From Agelas oroides (lineage: Eukaryota; Porifera; Demospongiae; Agelasida; Agelasidae): DNA of 64,000 nucleotides. The notes beneath the pieces were generated by a model. It was not told where the DNA came from. It worked only from the letters and a program-made list of their open reading frames with translations, and searched no databases. Below, in pieces: positions 14,901 through 28,328 of this stretch. Within the stretch, counting starts at the first letter, position 1. Every line of letters starts with the position of its first letter. Location: the NCBI GenBank assembly GCA_949130485.1, contig OX422196.1, positions 6,803,554-6,867,553 on the forward strand, given 5' to 3'. The translations under genes were made by a program, and so were the position numbers.

Positions 14901-17674
14901 ATAAAGTCCCATTGCATCCATAATGTCTCATAGTGTCTCATGCTGTCGCATGATGTCTCATCATGCCTCCTATTTTCTCATAGTGTCTCATCCTGTCTAA
15001 TAATGTCTCATGATGTCTCCTTTTCTCTCACAGTGTCTCATGCTGTGTCAATGTCTCATGATGTCTGATAGTGTCTCATACTGTCTCAAGAAGTCTCCTA
15101 TTGTCTCATGCTGTATCATACGGTCCCATCACATCCATATGTCTCATAATGTCCCATGCTGTCTCTTATTGGCTGATAGTATCGCATAATGTCTCATGAT
15201 GTCTTATAGTGTCCCATGTCTCATGATATCTCCTATTGTCTCATGGTGTCTCATGCTGTCTCATACAGTCCCATTGCATCCATAATGTCTTGTAGAGTCT
15301 CATGCTGTCTCATCATGTCTCATATTGGCTAATAATGTTTCATGCTGTCTCATATTGTTTCATGATGTCTCCTATTGTCTCATGCTGTCTCATACAGTCC
15401 CATTGCATCTATAATGTCTCGTAGTGTCTAATGCTGTCTCATAATGTCTCATGATGTCTCATAATGTCTCATGATGTCTCCTATTGTCTCAGTATCTTAT
15501 GCTGTCTCATACAGTTGCATTGCATCCATAATGTTTCCTAGAGTCTCATGCTGTCTCATGACGTCTTATGATGTCTCTAATTGTCCCATAGTGTCTCATG
15601 CTGTCTCATAATGTCTGATGATGTCTCCTATTGTATCATAGTGTCTCATGCTGTCTCATACAGTCCCATTTCATCCATAATATCTCATGATATCTCTTAT
15701 TGGCTCAGTGTCTCATGCTGTCTCATAATGTCGCATGAAGTCTCCTATTGTCACAGTGTCTCATGCTGTCTCATACAGTCCCATTGCATCTAAAATGTCT
15801 CGTAGTGTCTCATGCTGTCTCATAATGTCTCATGATGTCTCGTATTGTCTCAGTATCCTATGCTGTCTCATACAGTTGCATTGCATCCATAATATCTCAT
15901 GATGTCTCTTATTGGCTCATACTGTCTCCTGCTGTCTCATAAATTTCCATTGCATCCATAATGTCTCATAGTGTCTCATGCTATCTCATAATGTCTGATG
16001 ATGTCTCCTATTGTCTCATAGTGTCTCATGCTGTCTCAAACAGTCCCATTTCATCCATAATGTCTCATGATGTCTCTTATTGGCTCATAGTGAGTGTGTC
16101 ATGCTGTCTCATAATGTCTCATGATGTCTCCTATTGTCTCAGTATCAGTATCTTATGCTGTGTCATACAGTCGCATTGCATCCATAATGTCTCCTAGAGT
16201 CTCATGCTGTCTCATGATGTCTCATGATCTCTCGCATTGTCCCATAGTGTCTCATGTTCTCTCATAATCTCTGTTGATGTCTCCTATTGTCTCATAGTGT
16301 CTCATGCTGTCTCATACAGTCCCATTTCATCCATAATGTCTCGTAGTGTCTCATGCTGTCTCATAATGTCTCATGATGTCTCTTATTGTGCTAATAGTGT
16401 TTCATGCTGTCTCATAATGTCTCATGATGTCTCCTATTGTCTCAGTATCTTATGCTGTGTCATACAGTCGCATTGCATCCATAATGTCTCCTAGAGTCTC
16501 ATGCTGTCTCATGATGTCTCATGATGTCTCGCATTGTCCCATAGTGTCTCATGTTGTCTCATAATATCTGTTGATGTCTCCTATTGTCTCATAGTTTCAC
16601 ATGCTGTCTCATACTGTCCCATTTCATCCATAATGTCTCCTAGAGTCTCATAATGTCTCATGATGTCTCCTATTGTCTCAGTATCAGTATCTTATGCTGT
16701 GTCATACAGTCGCATTGCATCCATAATGTCTCCTAGAGTCTCATGCTGTCTCATGAGTCTCATGATGTCTCGCATTGTCCCATGGTGTCTCATGTTGTCT
16801 CATAATATCTGTTGATGTCTCCTATTGTCTCATAGTGTCTCATGCTGTCTTATACAGTCCCATTTCATCCATAATGTCTCCTAGAGTCTCGTAATATCTC
16901 ATGATATCTCTTATTGGCTCATAGTGTCTCATGCTGTCTCATAATGTCTCATGATGTCTCCTATTGTCTCATGGTGTCTCAAGGTGTTTCATACAGTCCC
17001 ATTGCATCCATAATGTCTTGTAGTGCCTCTGTCTGATAATGTCTCATGATGTCTCCTATTGTCTCAGTATCTTATCCTGTCTGATACAGTCGCATAACAT
17101 CCATAATGTCTACTAGAGTCTCATGCTGTCTCATGACGTCTTATGATGTCTCTCATTGTCCCATAGTGTCTCATGCTGCCTCATACAGTCCCATTTCATC
17201 CATAATGTCTCATGATGTCTCTTATTGGCTCATAGTGAGTGTGACATGCTATCTCATAATCTCTCATGATGTCTCCTATTGTCTCAGTATCAGTATCTTA
17301 TGCTGTGTCATACAGTCGCATTGCATCCATAATGTCTCCTAGAGTCTGATGCTGTCTCATCACGTCTCATGATGTCTCTCATTGTTTCATAGTGTCTCAT
17401 GCCGTCTCATAATGTCTGATGATGTCTCCTATTGTCTCATAGTGTCTCATAATATCTCATGCTATCTCATGCTGTCTCATACAGTTCCATTGCATCTCAT
17501 AATGTCTCATGGTGTCTCATGCTGTCTCATACAGTCCTATTGAATCTCATAATGTCTCGTAGTGTCTTATGCTGTCTCATAATGTCTCATGATGTCTCAT
17601 AGTGTCTCATACTGTCTCAGGAAGTCTGCTATTGTCTCATAGTGTCTCATGCTGTATCATACAGTCCCATTGCA
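11910..17674 (+). repeat. Satellite higher-order block A, copy 2
   Basis: Near-identical to block A copy 1 at an offset of 11,889 bp (for example 489 and 12378, 3692 and 15581, 4348 and 16237). The offset becomes 11,888 after a one-base deletion near 16755, where CATGATGTCTC reads CATGAGTCTC. Only scattered substitutions were seen by eye, which points to a recent duplication. Confidence 0.85.
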
Positions 17675-20600
17675 TCCATAATGTCTCATGATGTCTCTCA
17701 TTGGCTGATAATGTCTCATGCCGTCTCACAATGTCTCATGATGTCTTATAGTGTCTCATAATGTCTCATGATGTCTCCTAATGTCTCATGGTGTCTCATG
17801 CTGTCTCATACAGTCCCATTGCATCCATAATGTCTCATAATGTCTAATGATGTCTCCTATTGTCTCAGTATCTCATGCTGTCTCGTACAGTCCTATTGCA
17901 TCCATAATGTCTCATAATGTCTAATAGTGTCTCATAATATCTCATGCTGTGTCATACTGTCCCATTGCATCTATAATGTCTCGTAGTGTCTCATGCTGTC
18001 TGATAATGTCTCATGATGTCTCATAATGTCTCATGATGTCTCCTATTGTCTCAGTATCTTATGCTGTCTCATACAGTTGCATTGCATCCATAATGTTTCC
18101 TAGAGTCTTATGCTGTCTCATGACGTCTTATGATGTCTCTAATTGTCCCATAGTGTCTCATGCTGTCTCATAATGTCTGATGATGTCTCCTATTGTATCA
18201 TAGTGTCTCATGCTGTCTCATACAGTCCCATTTCATCCATAATATCTCATGATATCTCTTATTGGCTCAGTATCTCATGCTGTCTCATAATGTCGCATGA
18301 AGTCTCCTATTGTCACAGTGTCTCATGCTGTCTCATACAGTCCCATTGCATCTAAAATGTCTCGTAGTGTCTCATGCTGTCTCATAATGTCTCATGATGT
18401 CTCGTAGTGTCTCAGTATCCTATGCTGTCTCATACAGTTGCATTGCATCCATAATATCTCATGATGTCTCTTATTGGCTCATAGTGTCTCCTGCTGTCTC
18501 ATAAAGTTCCATTGCATCCATAACGTCTCATAGTGTCTCATGCTATCTCATAATGTCTGATGATGTCTCCTATTGTCTCATAGTGTCTCATGCTGTCTCA
18601 AACAGTCCCATTTCATCCATAATGTCTCATGATGTCTCTTATTGGCTCATAGTGAGTGTGTCATGCTGTCTCATAATGTCTCATGATGTCTCCTATTGTC
18701 TCAGTATCAGTATCTTATGCTGTGTCATACAGTCGCATTGCATCCATAATGTCTCCTAGAGTCTCATACTGTCTCATGATGTCTCATGATCTCTCGCATT
18801 GTCCCATAGTGTCTCATGTTCTCTCATAATCTCTGTTGATGTCTCCTATTGTCTCATAGTGTCTCATGCTGTCTCATACAGTCCCATTTCATCCATAATG
18901 TCTCGTAGTGTCTCATGCTGTCTCATAATGTCTCATGATGTCTCTTATTGTGCTAATAGTGTTTCATGCTGTCTCATAATGTCTCATGATGTCTCCTATT
19001 GTCTCAGTATCTTATGCTGTGTCATACAGTCGCATTGCATCCATAATGTCTCCTAGAGTCTCATGCTGTCTCATGATGTCTCATGATGTCTCGCATTGTC
19101 CCATAGTGTCTCATGTTGTCTCATAATATCTGTTGATGTCTCCTATTGTCTGATAGTGTCTCATGCTGTCTCATACTGTCCCATTTCATCCATAATGTCT
19201 CCTAGAGTCTCATAATGTCTCATGATATCTCTTATTGGCTCATAGTGTCTCATGCTGTCTCATAATGTCTCATGATGTCTCCTATTGTCTCATGGTGTCT
19301 CAAGGTGTTTCATACAGTCCCATTGCATCCATAATGTCTTGTAGTGCCTCTGTCTGATAATGTCTCATGATGTCTCCTATTGTCTCAGTATCTTATCCTG
19401 TCTGATACAGTCGCATAACATCCATAATGTCTACTAGAGTCTCATGCTGTCTCATGACGTCTTATGATGTCTCTCATTGTCCCATAGTGTCTCATGCTGC
19501 CTCATATAGTCCCATTTCATCCATAATGTCTCATGATGTCTCTTATTGGCTCATAGTGAGTGTGTCATGCTGTCTCATAATCTCTCATGATGTCTCCTAT
19601 TGTCTCAGTATCAGTATCTTATGCTGTGTCATACAGTCGCATTGCATCCATAATGTCTCCTAGAGTCTTATGCTGTCTCATCACGTCTCATGATGTCTCT
19701 GATTGTTTCATAGTGTCTCATGCTGTCTCATAATGTCTGATGATGTCTCCTATTGTCTCATAGTGTCTCATAATATCTCATGCTATCTCATGCTGTCTCA
19801 TACAGTTCCATTGCATCTCATAATGTCTCATGGTGTCTCATGCTGTCTCATACAGTCCCATTGAATCTCATAATGTCTCGTAGTGTCTTATGCTGTCTCA
19901 TAATGTCTCATGATGTCTCATAGTGTCTCATACTGTCTCAGGAAGTCTGCTATTGTCTCATAGTGTCTCATGCTGTATCATACAGTCCCATTGCATCCAT
20001 CATGTCTCATGATGTCTCTCATTGGCTGATAATGTCTCATGCCGTCTCACAATGTCTCATGATGTCTTATAGTGTCTCATAATGTCTCATGATGTCTCCT
20101 AATGTCTCATGGTGTCTCATGCTGTCTCATACAGTCCCATTGCATCCATAATGTCTCATAATGTCTAATGATGTCTCCTATTGTCTCAGTATCTCATGCT
20201 GTCTCATACAGTCCCATTGCATCCATAATGTCTCATGATGTCTAATAGTGTCTCATAATATCTCATGATGTCTCATAGTGTCTCATAATATCTCATGATG
20301 TCTCCTATTGTCTCACAGTGTCTCATACAGTCCCATTGAATCTCATAATGTCTCGTAGTGTCTTATGCCCTCTCATAATGTCTCATAGTGTCTCATAATG
20401 TCTCATGATGTCTCATGATGTCTCCTATTGTCTCAGTATCTTATGCTGTCTCATACAGGTCGATTGCGTCCGTAATATCTCGTAGTGCGTCATGCTGTCT
20501 TATAATGTCTCATAATGTCTCCTATTGTCTCAGAGTGTCTCATGCTGTCTCATGCTGTCCCATTGCATCAATAATGTCTCGTAATGTCTCATGCTGTCTC

Positions 20601-22893
20601 ATAATGTCTGATTTCTCATAGTGTCTCATGATGTATCCTATTGTCTCATAGTCTCCTGCTGTCTCATAAAGTCCCATTGCATCCATAATGTCTCATAGTG
20701 TCTCATGCTGTCGCATGATGTCTCATCATGCCTCCTATTTTCTCATAGTGTCTCATCCTGTCTAATAATGTCTCATGATGTCTCCTTTTCTCTCACAGTG
20801 TCTCATGCTGTGTCAATGTCTCATGATGTCTGATAGTGTCTCATACTGTCTCAAGAAGTCTCCTATTGTCTCATGCTGTATCATACGGTCCCATCACATC
20901 CATATGTCTCATAATGTCCCATGCTGTCTCTTATTGGCTGATAGTATCGCATAATGTCTCATGATGTCTTATAGTGTCCCATGTCTCATGATATCTCCTA
21001 TTGTCTCATGGTGTCTCATGCTGTCTCATACAGTCCCATTGCATCCATAATGTCTTGTAGAGTCTCATGCTGTCTCATCATGTCTCATATTGGCTAATAA
21101 TGTTTCATGCTGTCTCATATTGTTTCATGCTGTCTCATATTGTTTCATGATGTCTCCTATTGTCTCATGCTGTCTCATACAGTCCCATTGCATCTATAAT
21201 GTCTCGTAGTGTCTAATGCTGTCTCATAATGTCTCATGATGTCTCATAATTTCTCATGATGTCTCCTAATGTCTCACTATCTTATGCTGTCTCATACAGT
21301 TGCATTGCATCCATAAAGTTTCCTAGAGTCTCATGCTGTCTCATGACGTCTTATGATGTCTCTAATTGTCCCATAGTGTCTCATGCTGTCTCATAATGTC
21401 TGATGATGTCTCCTATTGTATCATAGTGTCTCATGCTGTCTCATACAGTCCCATTTCATCCATAATATCTCATGATATCTCTTATTGGCTCAGTGTCTCA
21501 TGCTGTCTCATAATGTCGCATGAAGTCTCCTATTGTCACAGTGTCTCATGCTGTCTCATACAGTCCCATTGCATCTAAAATGTCTCGTAGTGTCTCATGC
21601 TGTCTCATAATGTCTCATGATGTCTCATAATGTCTCATGATGTCTCGTATTGTCTCATAATGTCTCATAATGTCTCCTATTGTCTCATAGTGTCTCAAGG
21701 TGTTTCATACAGTCCCATTGCATCCATAATGTCTTGTAGTGCCTCTGTCTGATAATGTCTCATGATGTCTCCTATTGTCTCAGTATCTTATCCTGTCTGA
21801 TACAGTCGCATATCATCCATAATGTCTACTAGAGTCTCATGCTGTCTCATGACGTCTTATGATGTCTCTCATTGTCCCATAGTGTCTCATGCTGCCTCAT
21901 ACAGTCCCATTTCATCAATGTCTCATGATGTCTCTTATTGGCTCATAGTGAGTGTGTCATGCTGTCTCATAATCTCTCATGATGTCTCCTATTGTCTCAG
22001 TATCAGTATCTTATGCTGTGTCATACAGTCGCATTGCATCCATAATGTCTCCTAGAGTCTCATGCTGTCTCATGACGTCTCATGATGTCTCTCATTGTTT
22101 CATAGTATCTCATGCTGTCTCATAATGTCTGATGATGTCTCCTATTGTCTCATAGTGTCTCATAATATCTCATGCTATCTCATGCTGTCTCATACAGTTC
22201 CATTGCATCTCATAATGTCTCATGGTGTCTTATGCTGTCTCATACAGTCCCATTGAATCTCATAATGTCTCGTAGTGTCTTATGCTGTCTCATAATGTCT
22301 CATAATGTCTCATAGTGTCTCATACTGTCTCAGGAAGTCTGCTATTGTCTCATAGTGTCTCATGCTGTATCATACAGTCCCATTGTATCCATAATGTCTC
22401 ATGATGTCTCTCATTGGCTGATAATGTCTCATGCTGTCTCACAATGTCTCATGATGTCTTATAGTGTCTCATAATGTCTCATGATGTCTCTCATTGGCTG
22501 ATAATGTCTCATGCCGTCTCACAATGTCTCATGATGTCTTATAGTGTCTCATAATGTCTCATGATGTCTCCTAATGTCTCATGGTGTCTCATGCTGTCTC
22601 ATACAGTCCCATTGCATCCATAATGTCTCATAATGTCTAATGATGTCTCCTATTGTCTCAGTATCTCATAATGTCTCATGCTATCTCATGCTGTCTCATA
22701 CAGGCTAATAATGTTTCATGCTGTCTCATATTGTTTCATGATGTCTCCTATTGTCTCAGTGTCTCATGCAGTCTCATACAGTCCCATTGCATCTATAATG
22801 TCTCGTAGTGTCTCATGCTGTCTCATAATGTCTCATGATGTCTCATAATGTCTCATGATGTCTCCTATTGTCTCAGTATCTTATGCTGTCTCA
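17675..22893 (+). repeat. Satellite higher-order block B, copy 2 (partial)
   Basis: Matches block B copy 1 at an offset of 11,888 bp up to about 21385. After a 50-bp difference (five units; extra sequence near 21386-21435) the offset is 11,938 bp. Similarity is lost around 10956 in copy 1 and 22894 in copy 2, where CAGTCGCATTG is replaced by CAGTTGCATTG and the downstream order changes. The superblock duplication ends there. Confidence 0.75.
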
Positions 22894-25800
22894 TACAGTT
22901 GCATTGCATCCATAATGTTTCCTAGAGTCTCATGCTGTCTTATGACGTCTTATGATGTCTCTAACTGTCCCATAGTGTCTCATGCTGTCTCATAATGTCT
23001 GATGATGTCTCCTATTGTATCATAGTGTCTCATGCTGTCTCATACAGTCCCATTTCATCCATAATATCTCATGATATCTCTTATTGGCTCAGTGTCTCAT
23101 GCTGTCTCATAATGTCGCATGAACTCTCCTGTTGTCACAGTGTCTCATGCTGTCTCATACAGTCCCATTGCATCTAAAATGTCTCGTAGTGTCTCATGCT
23201 GTCTCATAATGTCTCATGATGTCTCGTATTGTCTCAGTATCCTATGCTGTCTCATACAGTTGCATTGCATCCATAATATCTCATGATGTCTCTTATTGGC
23301 TCATAGTGTCTCATGCTGTCTCATACAGTCCCATTTCATCCATAATGTCTCATGATGTCTCTTATTGGCTCGTAGTGAGTGTCGCATGCTGTCTCATAGT
23401 GTCGCATGATGTCTCCTATTGTCTCAGTATCTTATGCTGTGTCATACAGTTGCATTGCATCCATAATGTCTCCTAGAGTCTCATGCTGTCTCATGACGTC
23501 TCATGATGTCTCTCATTGTTTCATAGTGTCTCATGCTGTCTCAAAATGTCTGATGATGTTTCATATTTTCTCATAGTGTCTCATAATGTCGCATGCTATC
23601 TCATGTTGTCTCATACAGTTCTATTGCATCTCATAATGTCTCATGGTGTCTCATGCTGTCTCATACAGTCCCATTGCATCTCATTGTCCCATAGTGTCTC
23701 ATAAAGTCTGATGATGTCTCCTATTGTCTCATAGTGTTTCATGCTGTCTCATACAGTCCCATTGAATCTATAATGTCTCGTAGTATCTCATGCTGTCTCA
23801 TAATGTCTCATAATGTCTCATGATGTCTCCTATTGTCTCAGTATCTTATGCTGTGTTATACAGTCGCATTGCATCCATAATGTTTCCTAGAGTCTCATGC
23901 TGTCTCATCATGTCTCATGATGTCTCTTATTGTGCTAATAGTGTTTCATGCTGTCTCATATTGTCTCATGATGTCTCCTATTGTCTCAGTATCTTATGCT
24001 GTATCATACAGTTGCATTGCATCCATAATGTCTCCTAGAGTCTCATGGTATCTCATGACGTCTCATGCTGACTCATAATGTCTGATGATGTCTCCTATTG
24101 TCTCATAGTGTCTCATAATGCCTCATGCTATCTCATGCTGTCTCATACAGTTCCATTGCATCTCATAATGTCTCATGGTGTCTCATGCTGTCTCATACAG
24201 TCCCATTGAATCTCATATTGTCTCGTAGTGTCTTATGTTGTCTCATAATGTCTCATGATGTCTCCTTTTGTCTCACAGTCTCATGCTGTCTCAATGTCTC
24301 ATGATGTCTGATAGTGTCTCATACTGTCTCAGGAAGTCTCCTATTGTCTCATAGTGTCTCATGCTGTATCGTACAGTCCCATTGCATCCATAATGTCTCA
24401 TAATGTCTAATGATGTCTCCTATTGTCTCAGTATCTCATAATGTCTCATGCTATCTCATGCTGTCTCATACAGGCTAATAATGTTTCATGCTGTCTCATA
24501 TTGTTTCATGATGTCTCCTATTGTCTCAGTGTCTCATGCTGTCTCATACAGTCCCATTGCATCCATAATGTCTCATAATGTCTAATGATGTCTCCTATTG
24601 TCTCAGTATCTCATAATGTCTCATGCTATCTCATGCTGTCTCATACAGGCTAATAATGTTTCATGCTGTCTCATATTGTTTCATGATGTCTCCTATTGTC
24701 TCAGTGTCTCATGCTGTCTCATACAGTCCCATTGCATCTATAATGTCTCGTAGTGTCTAATGCTGTCTCATAATGTCTCATGATGTCTCATAATGTCTCA
24801 TGATGTCTCCTATTGTCTCAAAATCTTATGCTGTCTCATACAGTTGCATTGCATCCATAATGTTTCCTAGAGTCTCATGCTGTCTCATGACGTCTTATGA
24901 TGTCTCTAATTGTCCCATAGTGTCTCATGCTGTCTCATAATGTCTGATGATGTCTCCTATTGTATCATAGTGTCTCATGCTGTCTCATACAGTCCCATTT
25001 CATCCATAATATCTCATGATATCTCTTATTGGCTCAGTGTCTCATGCTGTCTCATAATGTCGCATGAAGTCTCCTATTGTCACAGTGTCTCATGCTGTCT
25101 CATACAGTCCCATTGCATCTAAAATGTCTCGTAGTGTCTCATGCTGTCTCATAATGTCTCATGATGTCTCATAATGTCTCATGATGTCTCCTAATGTCTC
25201 ACTATCTTATGCTGTCTCATACAGTTGCATTGCATCCATAAAGTTTCCTAGAGTCTCATGCTGTCTCATGACGTCTTATGATGTCTCTAATTGTCCCATA
25301 GTGTCTCATGCTGTCTCATAATGTCTGATGATGTCTCCTATTGTATCATAGTGTCTCATGCTGTCTCATACAGTCCCATTTCATCCATAATATCTCATGA
25401 TATCTCTTATTGGCTCAGTGTCTCATGCTGTCTCATAATGTCGCATGAAGTCTCCTATTGTCACAGTGTCTCATGCTGTCTCATACAGTCCCATTGCATC
25501 TAAAATGTCTCGTAGTGTCTCATGCTGTCTCATAATGTCTCATGATGTCTCATAATGTCTCATGATGTCTCCTAATGTCTCACTATCTTATGCTGTCTCA
25601 TACAGTTGCATTGCATCCATAAAGTTTCCTAGAGTCTCATGCTGTGTCATGACGTCTTATGATGTCTCTAATTGTCCCATAGTGTCTCATGCTGTCTCAT
25701 ACAGTCCCATTTCATCCATAATATCTCATGATATCTCTTATTGGCTCAGTGTCTCATGCTGTCTCATAATGTCGCATGAAGTCTCCTTTTGTCACAGTGT

Positions 25801-28328
25801 CTCATGCTGTCTCATACAGTCCCATTGCATCTAAAATGTCTCGTAGTGTCTCATGCTGTCTCATAATGTCTCATGATGTCTCATAATGTCTCATGATGTC
25901 TCGTATTGCCTCATAATGTCTCATAATGTCTCCTATTGTCTCATAGTGTCTCAAGGTGTTTCATACAGTCCCATTGCATCCATAATGTCTTGCAGTGCCT
26001 CTGTCTGATAATGTCTCATGATGTCTCCTATTGTCTCAGTATCTTATCCTGTCTGATACAGTCGCATATCATCCATAATGTCTACTAGAGTCTCATGCTG
26101 TCTCATGACGTCTTATGATGTCTCTCATTGTCCCATAGTGTCTCATGCTGCCTCATACAGTCCCATTTCATCAATGTCTCATGATGTCTCTTATTGGCTC
26201 ATAGTGAGTGTGTCATGCTGTCTCATAATCTCTCATGATGTCTCCTATTGTCTCAGTATCAGTATCTTATGCTGTGTCATACAGTCGCATTGCATCCATA
26301 ATGTCTCCTAGAGTCTCATGCTGTCTCATGACGTCTCATGATGTCTCTCATTGTTTCATAGTATCTCATGCTGTCTCATAATGTCTGATGATGTCTCCTA
26401 TTGTCTCATAGTGTCTCATAATATCTCATGCTATCTCATGCTGTCTCATACAGTTCCATTGCATCTCATAATGTCTCATGGTGTCTTATGCTGTCTCATA
26501 CAGTCCCATTGAATCTCATAATGTCTCGTAGTGTCTTATGCTGTCTCATAATGTCTCATAATGTCTCATAGTGTCTCATACTGTCTCAGGAAGTCTGCTA
26601 TTGTCTCATAGTGTCTCATGCTGTATCATACAGTCCCATTGTATCCATAATGTCTCATGATGTCTCTCATTGGCTGATAATGTCTCATGCCGTCTCACAA
26701 TGTCTCATGATGTCTTATAGTGTCTCATAATGTCTCATGATGTCTCTCATTGGCTGATAATGTCTCATGCCGTCTCACAATGTCTCATGATGTCTCCTAA
26801 TGTCTCATGGTGTCTCATGCTGTCTCATACAGTCCCATTGCATCCATAATGTCTCATAATGTCTAATGATGTCTCCTATTGTCTCAGTATCTCATAATGT
26901 CTCATGCTATCTCATGCTGTCTCATACAGGCTAATAATGTTTCATGCTGTCTCATATTGTTTCATGATGTCTCCTATTGTCTCAGTGTCTCATGCTGTCT
27001 CATACAGTCCCATTGCATCTATAATGTCTCGTAGTGTCTCATGCTGTCTCATAATGTCTCATGATGTCTCATAATGTCTCATGATGTCTCCTATTGTCTC
27101 AGTATCTTATGCTGTCTCATACAGTTGCATTGCATCCATAATGTTTCCTAGAGTCTCATGCTGTCTCATGACGTCTTATGATGTCTCTAATTGTCCCATA
27201 GTGTCTCATGCTGTCTCATAATGTCTGATGATGTCTCCTATTGTATCATAGTGTCTCATGCTGTCTCATACAGTCCCATTTCATCCATAATATCTCATGA
27301 TATCTCTTATTGGCTCAGTGTCTCATGCTGTCTCATAATGTCGCATGAACTCTCCTGTTGTCACAGTGTCTCATGCTGTCTCATACAGTCCCATTGCATC
27401 TAAAATGTCTCGTAGTGTCTCATGCTGTCTCATAATGTCTCGTATTGTCTCAGTATCCTATGCTGTCTCATACAGTTGCATTGCATCCATAATATCTCAT
27501 GATGTCTCTTATTGGCTCATAGTGTCTCATGCTGTCTCATACAGTCCCATTTCATCCATAATGTCTCATGATGTCTCTTATTGGCTCGTAGTGAGTGTCG
27601 CATGCTGTCTCATAGTGTCGCATGATGTCTCCTATTGTCTCAGTATCTTATGCTGTGTCATACAGTTGCATTGCATCCATAATGTCTCCTAGAGTCTCAT
27701 GCTGTCTCATGACGTCTCATGATGTCTCTCATTGTTTCATAGTGTCTCATGCTGTCTCAAAATGTCTGATGATGTTTCATATTTTCTCATAGTGTCTCAT
27801 AATGTCGCATGCTATCTCATGTTGTCTCATGCAGTTCTATTGCATCTCATAATGTCTCATGGTGTCTCATGCTGTCTCATACAGTCCCATTGCATCTCAT
27901 TGTCCCATAGTGTCTCATAAAGTCTGATGATGTCTCCTATTGTCTCATAGTGTTTCATGCTGTCTCATACAGTCCCATTGAATCTATAATGTCTCGTAGT
28001 ATCTCATGCTGTCTCATAATGTCTCATAATGTCTCATGATGTCTCCTATTGTCTCAGTATCTTATGCTGTGTTATACAGTCGCATTGCATCCATAATGTT
28101 TCCTAGAGTCTCATGCTGTCTCATCATGTCTCATGATGTCTCTTATTGTGCTAATAGTGTTTCATGCTGTCTCATATTGTCTCATGATGTCTCCTATTGT
28201 CTCAGTATCTTATGCTGTATCATACAGTCGCATTGCATCCATAATGTCTCCTAGAGTCTCATGGTATCTCATGACGTCTCATGCTGACTCATAATGTCTG
28301 ATGATGTCTCCTATTGTCTCATAGTGTC
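22894..28328 (+). repeat. Satellite mosaic with ~4.2-kb duplication
   Basis: The segment around 22.9-24.4 kb recurs around 27.2-28.6 kb at an offset of about 4,216 bp (23516 and 27732; 23820 and 28036). The intervening part reuses B-type material (26078-26311 matches 21822-22055) and holds the 381-bp tandem block listed separately. No non-satellite sequence was seen. Confidence 0.7.
24770..25862 (+). repeat. 381-bp tandem block, three copies
   Basis: Three consecutive copies of a 381-bp satellite segment, with equivalent points at 24910 and 25291 and at 25181 and 25562. The third copy is about 50 bp shorter and lacks the TCTGATGATGTCTCCTATTG stretch. Copies 2 and 3 share CATAAAGTTTCCTAGAG where copy 1 has CATAATGTTTCCTAGAG, so copy 3 probably derives from copy 2. 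Confidence 0.75.
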
